DNA from: CBDAKK01 sp965216965
GTDB lineage: Bacteria > Spirochaetota > Spirochaetia > WTKD01 > G963693115
Direction of reading: 5' to 3'
Assembly: GCA_965216965.1 (NCBI GenBank)
Contig: CBDCGX010000014.1
Span: 39,287 to 103,286 of the forward strand
DNA length: 64,000 nucleotides
Part shown: piece after piece, positions 37,324 to 47,687 of the stretch
How positions within the stretch are numbered: position 1 is the first letter of the stretch
How the letters are laid out: each line of letters begins with the position of its first letter
The notes under the pieces: model-generated
What the model was told of the DNA's origin: nothing
Database searches by the model: none
What the model saw: the letters and a program-made list of their open reading frames with translations, nothing else
Made by a program: the position numbers and the translations under genes

Positions 37324-40300
37324 ATGATCATTTCAAAACTCATTAAAAAACCAATAAGTGTGCTCATTCTATTTCTTATAGCCATAGGATTTGGAATCTA
37401 TGTCACGTTTAATCTCCCTATAGAGCTAATACCTAATATAGAGATTCCCACGGTATCTATTATTACCAAGTATCAAAATACAAATGCCGAAGAAATAGAA
37501 GAAACTATTACAAAACCTATAGAGCAAGCACTTCAATCACTTAAAAATGTAAAAGAAATATCTTCAATTTCTTTAGAAAATCAAAGTGCCGTAACTGTAG
37601 AGTTTGAATATGGAACTTCTAATTCAGATAATATTAATAACTTAAGAGAAGCACTTGATCAAGCAAAAAACTTTCTACCAATTAATGCTAAATCTCCTAT
37701 TGTCTTTCAATTTAATCCTAGTATGATTCCTGTTTTAGCACTTTCTATTTCTGGAAATAGAACTGTTAATGATATACAAAAAATAACTGAAGATGTATTA
37801 TTACCATATTTTGAGCAAATAGATGGCATTGCTAACACAAAAATTCTCGGTGGGGAAGTACAAAAGGTATTTGTAAATGTAGATTTATACAAGATAAAAT
37901 CCTTTGGAATTACCACAACTGATGTAAAAAATGCTATTTCACTCAATAGCAAACGTACCTCCCTTGGAACAATAGACACAGACTCCCTTAGTATTGCACT
38001 TCTCCTCAATACAAAATTTACAGACATAAATCAAGTAAAAAATGTTGTTGTTAAAAGCATAGAAAATGCTAATGGAACTACAAGTTATATACGCGTTAAA
38101 GACGTTGCAGAGGTATATAAAGGATTTAAAAAAGAGTCCGAACAATATATATACGTAAATGAAAAACCTTCAATAACTGTTCTTATTAGAAAACAAAACG
38201 ATAAGAGCATAGTAGAAGTGTCAGATAATATCATAGCATCGCTAGAGCAAATAAAAGAAATTGCACCAGTTGATTTTAGTTTTGACATAATTGCTGATAA
38301 TTCTCTCATGATACGAAATAACATAAAAACAATTATAGGTGCAATAATCTCAGGTGCCTTTCTTGCCGTTATAATATTACTTATCTTTTTAAGAAACATT
38401 GCCGCCGTAATGGTGATTTCCATTACTATTCCTGCATCCATTGTTCTTACTCTTATGCTTATGTATTTCTTTGACATGTCTCTTAATGTATTTACGCTTG
38501 CTGGACTTGCCCTTGGAATAGGTATGCTTGTTGACAATTCTATTGTCGTACTTGAAAACATATATGCAAAAAGAATGAGTGGGTTACGCCTTCTTTCTGC
38601 ATCAGAATACGGATCTACCGAAATGATGCGACCCATACTTACTTCTACGCTTACTACCATTTCTGTTTTCTTACCAATGATTATATTTAAAAAAGAATTA
38701 GGTGTTATTGGATCACTTTTTGCTAACCTTTCCTTTACAGTTGTAATGTCTATTATTGCATCATTTCTTATTGCAGCATTTGTCCTTCCTGTTATTACAA
38801 GCACTTACATTAAAATACATCCACTAAAACATACGGGAACACTAAAAAAATTCGATAAAAAATTTGAAAACACGCTTGCTTCTACTTTAGATGTATACAA
38901 AAACATACTTTCTTATATGCTTTCAAGGAGAAAACGGTTTATAGCATTGATACTTCTGATTTCACTTTTACCCCTTGCACTTATGCCAATATTCAAATTC
39001 CAATTCAATCCTGACGTAAAAAAAGATAATTTACAGGTAAATTTTACCTTTCCAAGTGGAACAAACCCCAAATATATGCGAGATATTATGCGAGAGCTCA
39101 ATGTAAAAATAAAATCATTTATTCCTGATATAAAATATACATTGCTCAGCTCTTCTTCAAACAAAGGAGGAGCAAATAGCAACCCTATTGTTAGAGACAA
39201 CGGGTATACCGCAGCCCCAGGAAAGGGGAAAATCACATACATTCTTACTAAATCAAAAAGTACTTCTGATCTTCAGAAAACGATAGAAAAAATAAATACA
39301 ATTGCATCTCAATACATAGGAATAGAATATTCTGTCCATATTTCTGACAATAGAGCAAGTGGTAATTCTGTATTTTCGGGATCAAAATTTATCCTTAAAG
39401 TAAAGTCCGATAACTATAATAATTTACTTGAAACAGTGGAGACCTATAAAAGAGTCCTTGAAAAAAATCCTAAACTATCAAGAGTACGAGATGATCAAGC
39501 AAATAGAATTCCTGAATATACATTCAATATTGATACCGTAAAGGCAAACCTTGATAATCTTACCGTAAATACAATTGCAACTGAACTAAAAAATTCTATT
39601 GCTGGTTCTACTGCTTCAAGATTTACTGAGGGAGCAAAGGAGAGAGATATATACGTACAGCTCTCAGATAAATATAGAAAAGATACCACTATAATTGACC
39701 AAATTGATGTAAGAAATAAGAAAGGAGTACTTCTGCCTGTATCTAACTATGTTTCAAAAAAACAATCGCTTGGAATTTCTCAAATATCTCGCCAAGGATA
39801 TCAAAGAACAATACAAATAACAGCAGATATCATACCAGGAGAAAGCGTAACAAAAGTAATAAGCGAAATAAAAACCACCTTAAGGGGCATCCCTAAAGAT
39901 GACAATCTCACATATATTTTTGATGGTAGCTACAAAGATTTACAAAAAAACTTTTCCCTTATGTTACAAATATTTCTAATTGCCGTTGTTTTTGTGTTTG
40001 GAATTATGGCAAGCCAGTTTGAATCATTATTAGATCCCTTTATAATTATTTTTACTATACCACTAACGCTTTTTGGGGTTCTGATAGTCTATGCAATTGT
40101 AGGACTACCAATTACTTCTTTTACTATGGTAGGACTGGTTGTACTTGTTGGTGTCGCTGTAAACCACGGAATTGTCTTAATAGATTACATTAATCTTCTT
40201 ATCAAACGCGGAGAATCGTTAACCGATGCTATCCTTCACGCAGCCACAAGTAGATTTACCCCCATTATGATAACAACTCTCACAACGGTATTTGGTCTTT

Positions 40301-40476
40301 TTCCTATAGCATTGTTTGACTTAGATGGAACAGAACTCATTCGACCAATAGCACTCACCATCGTTGGAGGACTTTCTAGCTCTGCCTTACTCTCTCTTCT
40401 GCTCTCACCACTTATCTACTATTCTTTTAATAAAAAGAAAAATAAAAAACGCCTCATACAAATTAATTCTATTTGA
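37324..40476 (+). CDS. RND-family efflux pump inner-membrane transporter
   Basis: 1,050 aa with the AcrB/MdtC layout: helix 1 at residues 12-30, a large periplasmic loop, helices 2-6 from about 340, the signature GIGMLVDNSIVVLENIY near 400, a second periplasmic loop, and the closing helices with GVAVNHGIVLIDYIN near 945. The first periplasmic stretch PIELIPNIEIPTVSIITKYQ is typical. The start has GAGGAG about 10 bases upstream. It is co-transcribed with the adaptor. No TolC-like outer membrane gene is near, so that partner must be elsewhere. Substrate unknown; drugs, lipids and metals are all possible for the family. It converges with the next gene, 8 bases overlapping. Confidence 0.94.
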   Translation: MIISKLIKKPISVLILFLIAIGFGIYVTFNLPIELIPNIEIPTVSIITKYQNTNAEEIEETITKPIEQALQSLKNVKEISSISLENQSAVTVEFEYGTSNSDNINNLREALDQAKNFLPINAKSPIVFQFNPSMIPVLALSISGNRTVNDIQKITEDVLLPYFEQIDGIANTKILGGEVQKVFVNVDLYKIKSFGITTTDVKNAISLNSKRTSLGTIDTDSLSIALLLNTKFTDINQVKNVVVKSIENANGTTSYIRVKDVAEVYKGFKKESEQYIYVNEKPSITVLIRKQNDKSIVEVSDNIIASLEQIKEIAPVDFSFDIIADNSLMIRNNIKTIIGAIISGAFLAVIILLIFLRNIAAVMVISITIPASIVLTLMLMYFFDMSLNVFTLAGLALGIGMLVDNSIVVLENIYAKRMSGLRLLSASEYGSTEMMRPILTSTLTTISVFLPMIIFKKELGVIGSLFANLSFTVVMSIIASFLIAAFVLPVITSTYIKIHPLKHTGTLKKFDKKFENTLASTLDVYKNILSYMLSRRKRFIALILLISLLPLALMPIFKFQFNPDVKKDNLQVNFTFPSGTNPKYMRDIMRELNVKIKSFIPDIKYTLLSSSSNKGGANSNPIVRDNGYTAAPGKGKITYILTKSKSTSDLQKTIEKINTIASQYIGIEYSVHISDNRASGNSVFSGSKFILKVKSDNYNNLLETVETYKRVLEKNPKLSRVRDDQANRIPEYTFNIDTVKANLDNLTVNTIATELKNSIAGSTASRFTEGAKERDIYVQLSDKYRKDTTIIDQIDVRNKKGVLLPVSNYVSKKQSLGISQISRQGYQRTIQITADIIPGESVTKVISEIKTTLRGIPKDDNLTYIFDGSYKDLQKNFSLMLQIFLIAVVFVFGIMASQFESLLDPFIIIFTIPLTLFGVLIVYAIVGLPITSFTMVGLVVLVGVAVNHGIVLIDYINLLIKRGESLTDAILHAATSRFTPIMITTLTTVFGLFPIALFDLDGTELIRPIALTIVGGLSSSALLSLLLSPLIYYSFNKKKNKKRLIQINSI

Positions 40477-41557
40477 GAATAGCTGGTATATATGTTATAG
40501 TAGTAGCTTTATATGGCTGAGCTTTTCCCTTATTTATACCAATAGGGACATTGGCATTTTCAAAAAACATTCGCTCCGCAATATCAAAAATGGTTTTCGT
40601 GTATATTTGGTAATCCACTTTAAAACTTGCCCTAAGCTTTCCTTTTTCTATGTATCGTTGTGCTTCAGGACTATATCCAAACCCTGTAATAGTTGGTATT
40701 TTCATATTATTATTTTCAAAGGCAAACAAAGCACCAATAGCAACCTCATCGCTAAAAGCTATAACAGTACTAATATTTTCCTCTGTCTTCTTAAGAAGAT
40801 TAGTAAGCACCGCATAAGAAGCATCTCGAGAATACTCACCAAGGAATAATTCTTTAAATCTTCCATCAGTAAAACTTTCTTTCAAATTAAGATATGTTGC
40901 ATGAGCTAACGACTCATTAGCATACATAGAAAATTGCTTTTGGAATTGCAACATTTTTTCTTTTTTCGTATCATCTACAAAATAAAGTTGCTCGTCCTTT
41001 GTAATCTGTACATCCACGTTAGAATCTTTTGTTTCTTCTTTTTTAGTAATATCTAAATTATCAAGAGAAAAAGGCGATAAAATAATAATAATACCATCAT
41101 TTTTGTCTTGAGGAATTACTGTAAGCAGTTTTTTTGCTATATCTCTCGCATTAAATCCAATAAATGACCACGGAAGGGGAAGTACTGCATCTTCTTTAAT
41201 AGGAGCACCCAGTAAAATAAGACTGGGGATATTTAAACCTGCATTTCTTAATGCCTTAGCCACAATAGCATCTATAAACATTTTAAATGTATACAAGGAA
41301 GATGTTTCATACATAATCACAGCATCTTTTTTATTTACAAGAATATCTTGATAATAATCTTCCGAATATTTTGTAGCGTAAAACATATCTGTATTGTCCA
41401 AATAAGATGTGGCATAATACAATATGTTTTTTTCTATCGATTTACTTACGTAATTAAAATCTCCCTTAATGAGAAAATTGTATGTTTTTCTATTTCTAGA
41501 TGCACATGCACTTAATAAAAGAAAAACAAGGAGAAAAACACATACCAATCGCTTCAT
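40469..41557 (-). CDS. Lipoprotein with periplasmic sugar-binding-protein-like fold
   Basis: 362 aa. Lipobox LSAC with Cys18 places it on a membrane outside the cytoplasm. The mature part resembles type 1 periplasmic binding proteins / LacI sensors: IEKNILYYATSY near 45, KKDAVIMYETSS (the position of the usual 'subsystem' loop), DGIIIILSP, then STVIAFSDEVAIGALFAFENNNMKIPTITGFGYSPEAQRYIEKGKLRASF, which is close to the family segment for a sugar-binding domain. No permease or ATPase gene adjoins it, so a sensing or scavenging role is as likely as transport. Its start overlaps the purB stop by 4 bases, so it is translated together with purB. Confidence 0.72.
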   Translation of the reverse strand: MKRLVCVFLLVFLLLSACASRNRKTYNFLIKGDFNYVSKSIEKNILYYATSYLDNTDMFYATKYSEDYYQDILVNKKDAVIMYETSSLYTFKMFIDAIVAKALRNAGLNIPSLILLGAPIKEDAVLPLPWSFIGFNARDIAKKLLTVIPQDKNDGIIIILSPFSLDNLDITKKEETKDSNVDVQITKDEQLYFVDDTKKEKMLQFQKQFSMYANESLAHATYLNLKESFTDGRFKELFLGEYSRDASYAVLTNLLKKTEENISTVIAFSDEVAIGALFAFENNNMKIPTITGFGYSPEAQRYIEKGKLRASFKVDYQIYTKTIFDIAERMFFENANVPIGINKGKAQPYKATTITYIPAILK

Positions 41558-42984
41558 ACATACTTCCTTTCATTTTCCTTTTTTAAAAAACTCTTATGTT
41601 TTCTCACAATAAGTGTGCTTCTTTTTATGGAAAGACCAGAATAATACTTGGGATTTTTAAAAAAATCTTTTATTGGAGGGAGAGAAAGAATTGCCAAACG
41701 TTTTTCAATAGCTTCCCATATCTTTTTATTCTTTTTTAACATTTCAATCATAGACACTCCTTTAGTAGCAGATTCTACAAACATTTTTTTTATCATCTCA
41801 TATCCATTAGATATCCCTTCAAGAGCAAGTATAACATATATAGCCTCTGTAAATATACCTTCACCCGCATTCATAATATTTTTTTGTATATTTTTTTTAT
41901 CTATAGTTAATCGAGAAAGAATAGATTCCGTACGCGCTATTGCCGCTGAAAAACCTACAAGATAATCAACTATAAAACGTAAAGAAGCAGAGTTAGTAAG
42001 GTCTCTTTGATGCTCCGATATTTGATCCATATAAAAACTAATTACACGGGGCGAAAACACTTTATAGAGACTTTTCACATGCTCGCTATTCCATGGGTTA
42101 CGTTTTTGTGGCATCGTAGAAGATCCCACTTGTTCCTTGTCAAAAAACTCATATACTTCACTTATTTCTGATCGTTGTAAATTCCTTAGATCATCGGCAA
42201 GGTTGGCAAGTATTCCAAACGCCGTATTATATTCAAGCAAAAGTCGAAGTACGGGCTCTGGTGCACAAATTTGAGAAGAATATTCTGCAGGAATAAGATT
42301 GAGATTTTTCAAATGTGCCTTTTCTATTCTTAAAGCATCATCTTTTACTATAAGAAAGAGTGCATTATATGCACCCACTGCACCAGAAAGCTTTCCGGTA
42401 AGTAGTAATACTCTACGATTTATTTCTTGTATAGAATTTCCAAGACGACTTACATATTCTGCAAAACTATGTCCAATCGTAATAGGAAGTGCATATTGCC
42501 CATGAGTTCTGCCTATTTGTACAACGCTCATATGTTTTTCTGCAATCCGTATAAGACGTCTTTGTACATCCTGCAAAAGGGGGATTATAATAATACGACT
42601 TACATCTCTCAACCGCATGCTCCATGCGGTATCTGTTATATCAAACGAAGTAGCTCCCAAGTGTATATAAGGTGCTATCGACTTAGGAACATGTTTTTTT
42701 ATAACATTCACAACAGCTTTTATATTATGCTGTGTTTTTTTCTCCTCTATGTGTATTTCTTTAGGAGTAATTTTTTTTACTACCTCAAAAGCTTTTTTTA
42801 TATCTGTTTTTGATAATTTCAAATAGGGAGCAATCGTCTTTAGCAATGAGAGTTCTACTTGTATATAATACTGAACTGCGGCTTTTTCGCTTAAATATAA
42901 TTGAAGCTTTTTAAACAAAGCAACGTTAGAGAAATAATACCTATGATCAATAGGAGAAAGTAATTCAAATCGAGATATATCCAT
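41554..42984 (-). CDS. purB: Adenylosuccinate lyase
   Basis: 476 aa. PurB cleaves SAICAR and adenylosuccinate in purine synthesis. The family signature GSSTMPQKRNPWNSE is present (about residue 290), as are HLGATSFDITDTAW (about 107), the catalytic His in GRTHGQYALPITIG (about 160) and LSGAVGAYNALF. The start is supported by AAGGT upstream (minus strand) and the N-terminus MDISRFELLSPIDHRY, normal for the long PurB type. No anomaly. It is transcribed with the downstream lipoprotein gene. Confidence 0.95.
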   Translation of the reverse strand: MDISRFELLSPIDHRYYFSNVALFKKLQLYLSEKAAVQYYIQVELSLLKTIAPYLKLSKTDIKKAFEVVKKITPKEIHIEEKKTQHNIKAVVNVIKKHVPKSIAPYIHLGATSFDITDTAWSMRLRDVSRIIIIPLLQDVQRRLIRIAEKHMSVVQIGRTHGQYALPITIGHSFAEYVSRLGNSIQEINRRVLLLTGKLSGAVGAYNALFLIVKDDALRIEKAHLKNLNLIPAEYSSQICAPEPVLRLLLEYNTAFGILANLADDLRNLQRSEISEVYEFFDKEQVGSSTMPQKRNPWNSEHVKSLYKVFSPRVISFYMDQISEHQRDLTNSASLRFIVDYLVGFSAAIARTESILSRLTIDKKNIQKNIMNAGEGIFTEAIYVILALEGISNGYEMIKKMFVESATKGVSMIEMLKKNKKIWEAIEKRLAILSLPPIKDFFKNPKYYSGLSIKRSTLIVRKHKSFLKKENERKYV

Positions 42985-43050
42985 TTTTACCTTATTAATT
43001 GTAATGGAAATAACAATTTTTTATATATTTATATATTAATATTTTTTTCA

Positions 43051-44104
43051 TTAATTATTAATACTCATTTCATCGGGGCTTACAAAGTTATTCACATTAC
43101 CAAAAGAATTTTCTTTATCTGTACGAGTTTTTCTTGCCACAACCTTTATATCATAGTCAACTATTTTCCAAACATTGTATAATCTCATAAGTCTTATTGT
43201 ATATCTTTTAAAAACTATAATTAAATCTCCTCTATCTTGTGTCAAAACTTCTACATTTGCATTGTTCTGAGTAAACTGAGTTTCTTCTATAGAAAAATAA
43301 TCTATTTTTGAAAGGTCGCTCTTATCTTTTCCTTTCATGATTCTTTCTTTAAATTTCTTTAGCTCAGTTCGTTGTTGTAAAGAACTAAGAAAAGAAAAAG
43401 CATTATTGTCTGCAACAGTATTAAGATAAAACCTTTTTATATCAAGAAATGAGAAAAATTTTTTCCAAGACATTTCTTTAAGGGCCGAAAATGCATAAAA
43501 TACAATCTCGTTGGGCTGATACAAAACACGCTCAGCATACGAAGGGTCCTGATTTAAAGAATCCTGAGGTATATTTGCAATTGTGCTAGAAGGAAAATCT
43601 ACTACAGAAACAACAAGGGAATTTGAAGCAATGTATTGTTGTGATAAGCTTCTATCACTATAAAATTGAGGATAATAACGAAGAGATATTTTATACGTTC
43701 CCACAGAAAGAAACATAAAATAATCATTAATATCTATTTCAAATGGAAAACTCTTCATTGGGCAATAGTGTAAGTGTTCTGTATAATATTTTAGGATTAT
43801 TTCTTTGGGTAAGGATAGTAGGCTTTACCGCAAGAGAAACATCAAAGGCATCAAGTGCCTCAATTACTATGCTATGAACATAGTTATCTGCAAGCGTTAT
43901 AGTTTGTGAAACGGAATAATTATTTTTAAATATAAGAAAAAACTTTTTATCTTCTTTAAGAGAATATGCAATCTTTCTAGGTTGAAGTTGTAATGATATA
44001 TTTAGTTTTCTTTCTGAAAAAGTCTGAGAAAAGCTAGAATAAATGAGAAGTAAAAACAATAATACTGCCATACATTTCTTTCTAAAATACAAACTTACTA
44101 GCAT
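43051..44104 (-). pseudogene. Secreted protein of unknown function, frameshifted
   Basis: Two overlapping frames form one protein of about 345 aa: 44104-43739 ends ...LLPNEEFSI, and 43758-43051 continues from SFPFEIDINDYFMFLSVG. Removing one base near 43745-43750 fuses them as NEEFSFEIDIN. A signal peptide (VLLFLLLIYSSFS) opens the protein. An N-terminal beta-rich part (LNISLQLQPRKIAYSLKED) resembles an immunoglobulin-like domain, and the C-terminal half carries charged helices with FKRYTIRLMRLYNVWKIVDYD near the end. No known family recognised. A TATAAT on the minus strand (plus 44111-44116) ends 6 bases before the ATG. It is divergent from mfd. Confidence 0.65.
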
Positions 44105-44195
44105 GGTATTATTATATATAATTTATCGGTATATTGTTTATAGAAAAACAAGGAATATTTATAATATATAACATATAGAATATATTTTTAATGAG

Positions 44196-44201
44196 TACAA
44201 T
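44196..44201 (+). promoter_or_regulatory. -10-like element (TACAAT) just before mfd
   Basis: TACAAT ends 6 bases before the mfd ATG. No Shine-Dalgarno site is present. Confidence 0.3.
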
Positions 44202-44207
44202 AAATAT

Positions 44208-47200
44208 ATGAGACCTCATTCTAAAATCTTTACGGAACTTTATCTTAATGCCACTGACTCATTACAAAGAAAACTCCCCTTAGACTCTCTCTCTTCTTTA
44301 TTTATACAAAGTGCACATAGCAGTTATTTTCCATTATGGTGCGTTGCATTTCAAAATTATATAAAAAAACCCCTTCTAATTGTAAGTCCATTTGATGAAC
44401 ATGCCATAGAGCTTGCTAATGATATTACAGCATGGAATTATACGTTACATCCTAATAAAACAGAAAGCATAGTCCCTTCTTTCCCATCGTGGGGAACTAT
44501 TATGGGAAGACCTCTTTCATCATATGCGGAATCTCGTTATACAAGGGCAAAAATGCTATATATAATGGCAGAACAGAAAAATACTACATCAATTGCCACA
44601 TGTAGCATCCGATCATGGTACACCTTGCTTCCTCCTTCAGACATTATATATAAAAGAAGCATTTCTCTTAATGTTGGAGACGAGTGGCAATCTGATGTGC
44701 TTGCAGAACTTATAAGCTCATATAATTTTCTTCGTGTACCACAAATAAGTGGAATAGGAGAATTTTCCATTCGAGGAGAAATGTGCGATATTGCAATGTA
44801 TAATTCTGTATACAGGATACATTTTGATTTTGACCATATAGAGAAAATAACCCAAATAGGAACAATAATACGAAACAATATTACATATGATTTTCAAAAA
44901 GAAACCTCTCCGCTTTCTACAATTACTATTCACCCACTCACAGAACATATATGGGATACATATTCTTCCATAGATACACTTAAATCTCGACTTCCAGACA
45001 TTCCTTCTTCCATTATAGAGAAAACCCAAACGCATATCAAAACCCACTCTTTTGATGAATACGATTATATGTACTATCCATTTCTCTACAAGACATTTTC
45101 ACATATTACAAAATATTTTTCGGATGCCCCCATTGTTCTCATGTGTAATTTTGAAGATCTTAAAAAACAAGACACTCGTTATAAGGAAGAATATATAAAA
45201 GCTTTTTTAGATGAATCTCATATAAAATGCATTCCACGCCCAGAGCGAATGTGGGAATTATGCGATACTATTTCGCAAAAAGCAATTCAAATACCTGTAT
45301 TGCATAAAGAAATATATGACAATACAGACAATAAGAACCATCACCACATAATCGTAGGAGATAAAAAAGTAAGTGGGTTTAATGGAAACATACGTTACTT
45401 TGAGAAATATGTAGAAAAAAGGATACAAGACAATAATGAACATTATGCAATATTTGCTCCCAGTACTCAACAAAAAGAACGAATTGAAACTTTATGTAAT
45501 GAATCACTTCTTAAAAACAATATGTTTTCCATTGAAATACTTGATATACATTCGGGATTTTCTATACACACAAAATCAGGTTCATTTACTGTATATAACG
45601 AAAGCAATATTTTAGGAAAAAAACTTTTTTCATCATTGGACGAAAAAATAGAAGATATAACAAATATAGATGCGATAGAAGAAAATACCATTGTAGTTCA
45701 TATTCATCATGGAATAGGAATATTTAGGGGGCTTAAACGAGTTCCCATACATGGAAGCGAAAAAGATTTTATGCATATTGAATATGCCGATGGCGAATCT
45801 CTCTATGTCCCCATAGAACAAATCACTATGGTTCAGCGATATATTGGAAAAGAAAAAAACAAAGTAAGACTTGATACAATAGGGGGGGGGACATGGAAAA
45901 AGAAAAAAAATAAGGTGCTAAAGCATGTAGAAGATCTCTCAAAAGACTTGTTAGAAATACAGGCAGAACGAAATAATCTTATCGGATTTGCATATTCTAA
46001 AGAAACAGAATGGGAAAAAAAATTCATACAGAATTTTCAATTTACAGAAACAAATGACCAAATACATGCATGGAAAGAAATAGCATCAGACATGGAAAGT
46101 GCACAAGTAATGGATAGACTCGTTGTTGGAGATGTAGGGTTTGGAAAAACCGAACTCGCTATGCGTGCCATATTTAAAGCAATAGTATCAGGAAAACAAG
46201 CATTGTTTTTAGTGCCTACAACTATACTTGCAGAGCAGCATTATAATGTAACGCTAACACGATTTGAAGATTTCCCTGTGAAAATAGGAATACTTTCTCG
46301 TCTTATAGACAAAAAAACACAAAAGAATACAATAGAATTATTAAAAACAGGAGAAATTGATTTGCTCATTGGAACCCATCGTGGAATACAAAACGACATA
46401 TCTTTTTATGATTTAGGGCTTATTATCATAGACGAAGAGCATAAATTTGGAGTAAAAGACAAAGAAAGAATAAAACACCTTAAAAGAAGCGTAGATTGCC
46501 TCGCACTGAGTGCAACTCCAATACCTAGAACTCTCTATCAATCACTTGTAAATATACGAAGCATATCAACGCTTACAACTCCTCCTAAAATACGAAAACC
46601 AATTAAAACATTTGTAGAAAAATATGATGAAAAAATCATACAAAGTGCAATAATAAAAGAACTTGACAGAAAAGGACAGGTGTTTTTTCTTCACAATAGA
46701 GTACAATCACTTGAAGAAATAAAAGAATACATCACGCGATTAGTACCAAGAGCAACCGTGCTAACTGCAAGCGGAAAAATGCCTCCCGCACAACTTGAAA
46801 ACACCATGCATCGTTTTATACATGGTGGTGCAAATGTATTGGTATCAACAACCATCATAGAAAACGGAATTGATATTCCCTCCGTCAATACAATAATCAT
46901 AGATAGAGCAGATATGTATGGTGTTTCCCAACTCTACCAACTAAGAGGAAGAGTAGGGCGAAGCGACAAAACTGCCTATGCCTATTTGTTATATCCCGAT
47001 GAAAATAGAATATCAGAAATAGCCCTTAGAAGACTTACAACAATAAGTGATCATAGCGAACTTGGCTCAGGATTTCATATTGCAATGCAAGACCTTGAAA
47101 TACGAGGTGCAGGAAATCTTTTGGGAAAAGAACAAAGCGGAGGCATTTATTCAATAGGATATGAATACTACTTACAACTTTTAGATAAAGCCATTAAAAA

Positions 47201-47666
47201 AGCATCGGGAATAAAAATACAAGATAGCAATCCTCTTATAGAAATAGAATATAGGGGCTATATTCCTAATAAATATATTCCTGATATGGGCATAAAAATG
47301 AGTATATATAAAAAAATACTGCGAATACGAAGTATTGAAGAATATAAGCAAGTAAAAGAATATCTTACAAACACGTTTGGACCAATTCCCAACGAAATAT
47401 ATACCCTCATGCATATTGCAAAGATAAAAATACTTATGGGAATGCTATGTATACAAAAACTTAGCACAAAAAAAGACATATTTGAATTGTATTTCAGTTC
47501 CAATACACAAAAAGAAAACATTCAAACAAAAATATCTTTACTTATAAAGAGGAAAATCTTTCAATTTCATAAAAAATACTCTCATATATTGATATTTGAA
47601 TATAAAAGTTTTGACACTGCTCTAAAATCTTTAGAAGAACATCTTTTATATATCCTCAAAGAATAA
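44208..47666 (+). CDS. mfd: Transcription-repair coupling factor
   Basis: 1,152 aa, full length. Mfd pushes stalled RNA polymerase off damaged DNA and recruits UvrA. The N-terminal UvrB-like domains occupy about 1-420. The RNA-polymerase-interacting CarD-like domain is near 488-560 (VVHIHHGIGIFRGLKRVP, HIEYADGESLYVPIEQ). The translocase has Walker A GDVGFGKTE at about 641, DEEH at about 741, LSATPIPRTLYQS, and QLRGRVGRS near 910. The TRCF C-terminal domain follows, ending in LEEHLLYILKE. A run of nine G (45882-45890) encodes Gly-Gly-Gly just after the CarD-like domain; any slippage there would truncate the protein before the motor. The frame is intact as given. Confidence 0.96.
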   Translation: MRPHSKIFTELYLNATDSLQRKLPLDSLSSLFIQSAHSSYFPLWCVAFQNYIKKPLLIVSPFDEHAIELANDITAWNYTLHPNKTESIVPSFPSWGTIMGRPLSSYAESRYTRAKMLYIMAEQKNTTSIATCSIRSWYTLLPPSDIIYKRSISLNVGDEWQSDVLAELISSYNFLRVPQISGIGEFSIRGEMCDIAMYNSVYRIHFDFDHIEKITQIGTIIRNNITYDFQKETSPLSTITIHPLTEHIWDTYSSIDTLKSRLPDIPSSIIEKTQTHIKTHSFDEYDYMYYPFLYKTFSHITKYFSDAPIVLMCNFEDLKKQDTRYKEEYIKAFLDESHIKCIPRPERMWELCDTISQKAIQIPVLHKEIYDNTDNKNHHHIIVGDKKVSGFNGNIRYFEKYVEKRIQDNNEHYAIFAPSTQQKERIETLCNESLLKNNMFSIEILDIHSGFSIHTKSGSFTVYNESNILGKKLFSSLDEKIEDITNIDAIEENTIVVHIHHGIGIFRGLKRVPIHGSEKDFMHIEYADGESLYVPIEQITMVQRYIGKEKNKVRLDTIGGGTWKKKKNKVLKHVEDLSKDLLEIQAERNNLIGFAYSKETEWEKKFIQNFQFTETNDQIHAWKEIASDMESAQVMDRLVVGDVGFGKTELAMRAIFKAIVSGKQALFLVPTTILAEQHYNVTLTRFEDFPVKIGILSRLIDKKTQKNTIELLKTGEIDLLIGTHRGIQNDISFYDLGLIIIDEEHKFGVKDKERIKHLKRSVDCLALSATPIPRTLYQSLVNIRSISTLTTPPKIRKPIKTFVEKYDEKIIQSAIIKELDRKGQVFFLHNRVQSLEEIKEYITRLVPRATVLTASGKMPPAQLENTMHRFIHGGANVLVSTTIIENGIDIPSVNTIIIDRADMYGVSQLYQLRGRVGRSDKTAYAYLLYPDENRISEIALRRLTTISDHSELGSGFHIAMQDLEIRGAGNLLGKEQSGGIYSIGYEYYLQLLDKAIKKASGIKIQDSNPLIEIEYRGYIPNKYIPDMGIKMSIYKKILRIRSIEEYKQVKEYLTNTFGPIPNEIYTLMHIAKIKILMGMLCIQKLSTKKDIFELYFSSNTQKENIQTKISLLIKRKIFQFHKKYSHILIFEYKSFDTALKSLEEHLLYILKE

Positions 47667-47668
47667 TC

Positions 47669-47674
47669 TATAAT
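47669..47674 (+). promoter_or_regulatory. -10 element (TATAAT) just before trmB
   Basis: TATAAT ends 13 bases before the ATG at 47688, overlapping the end of mfd. No Shine-Dalgarno site. Confidence 0.3.
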
Positions 47675-47687
47675 CTATGATGCAAAA

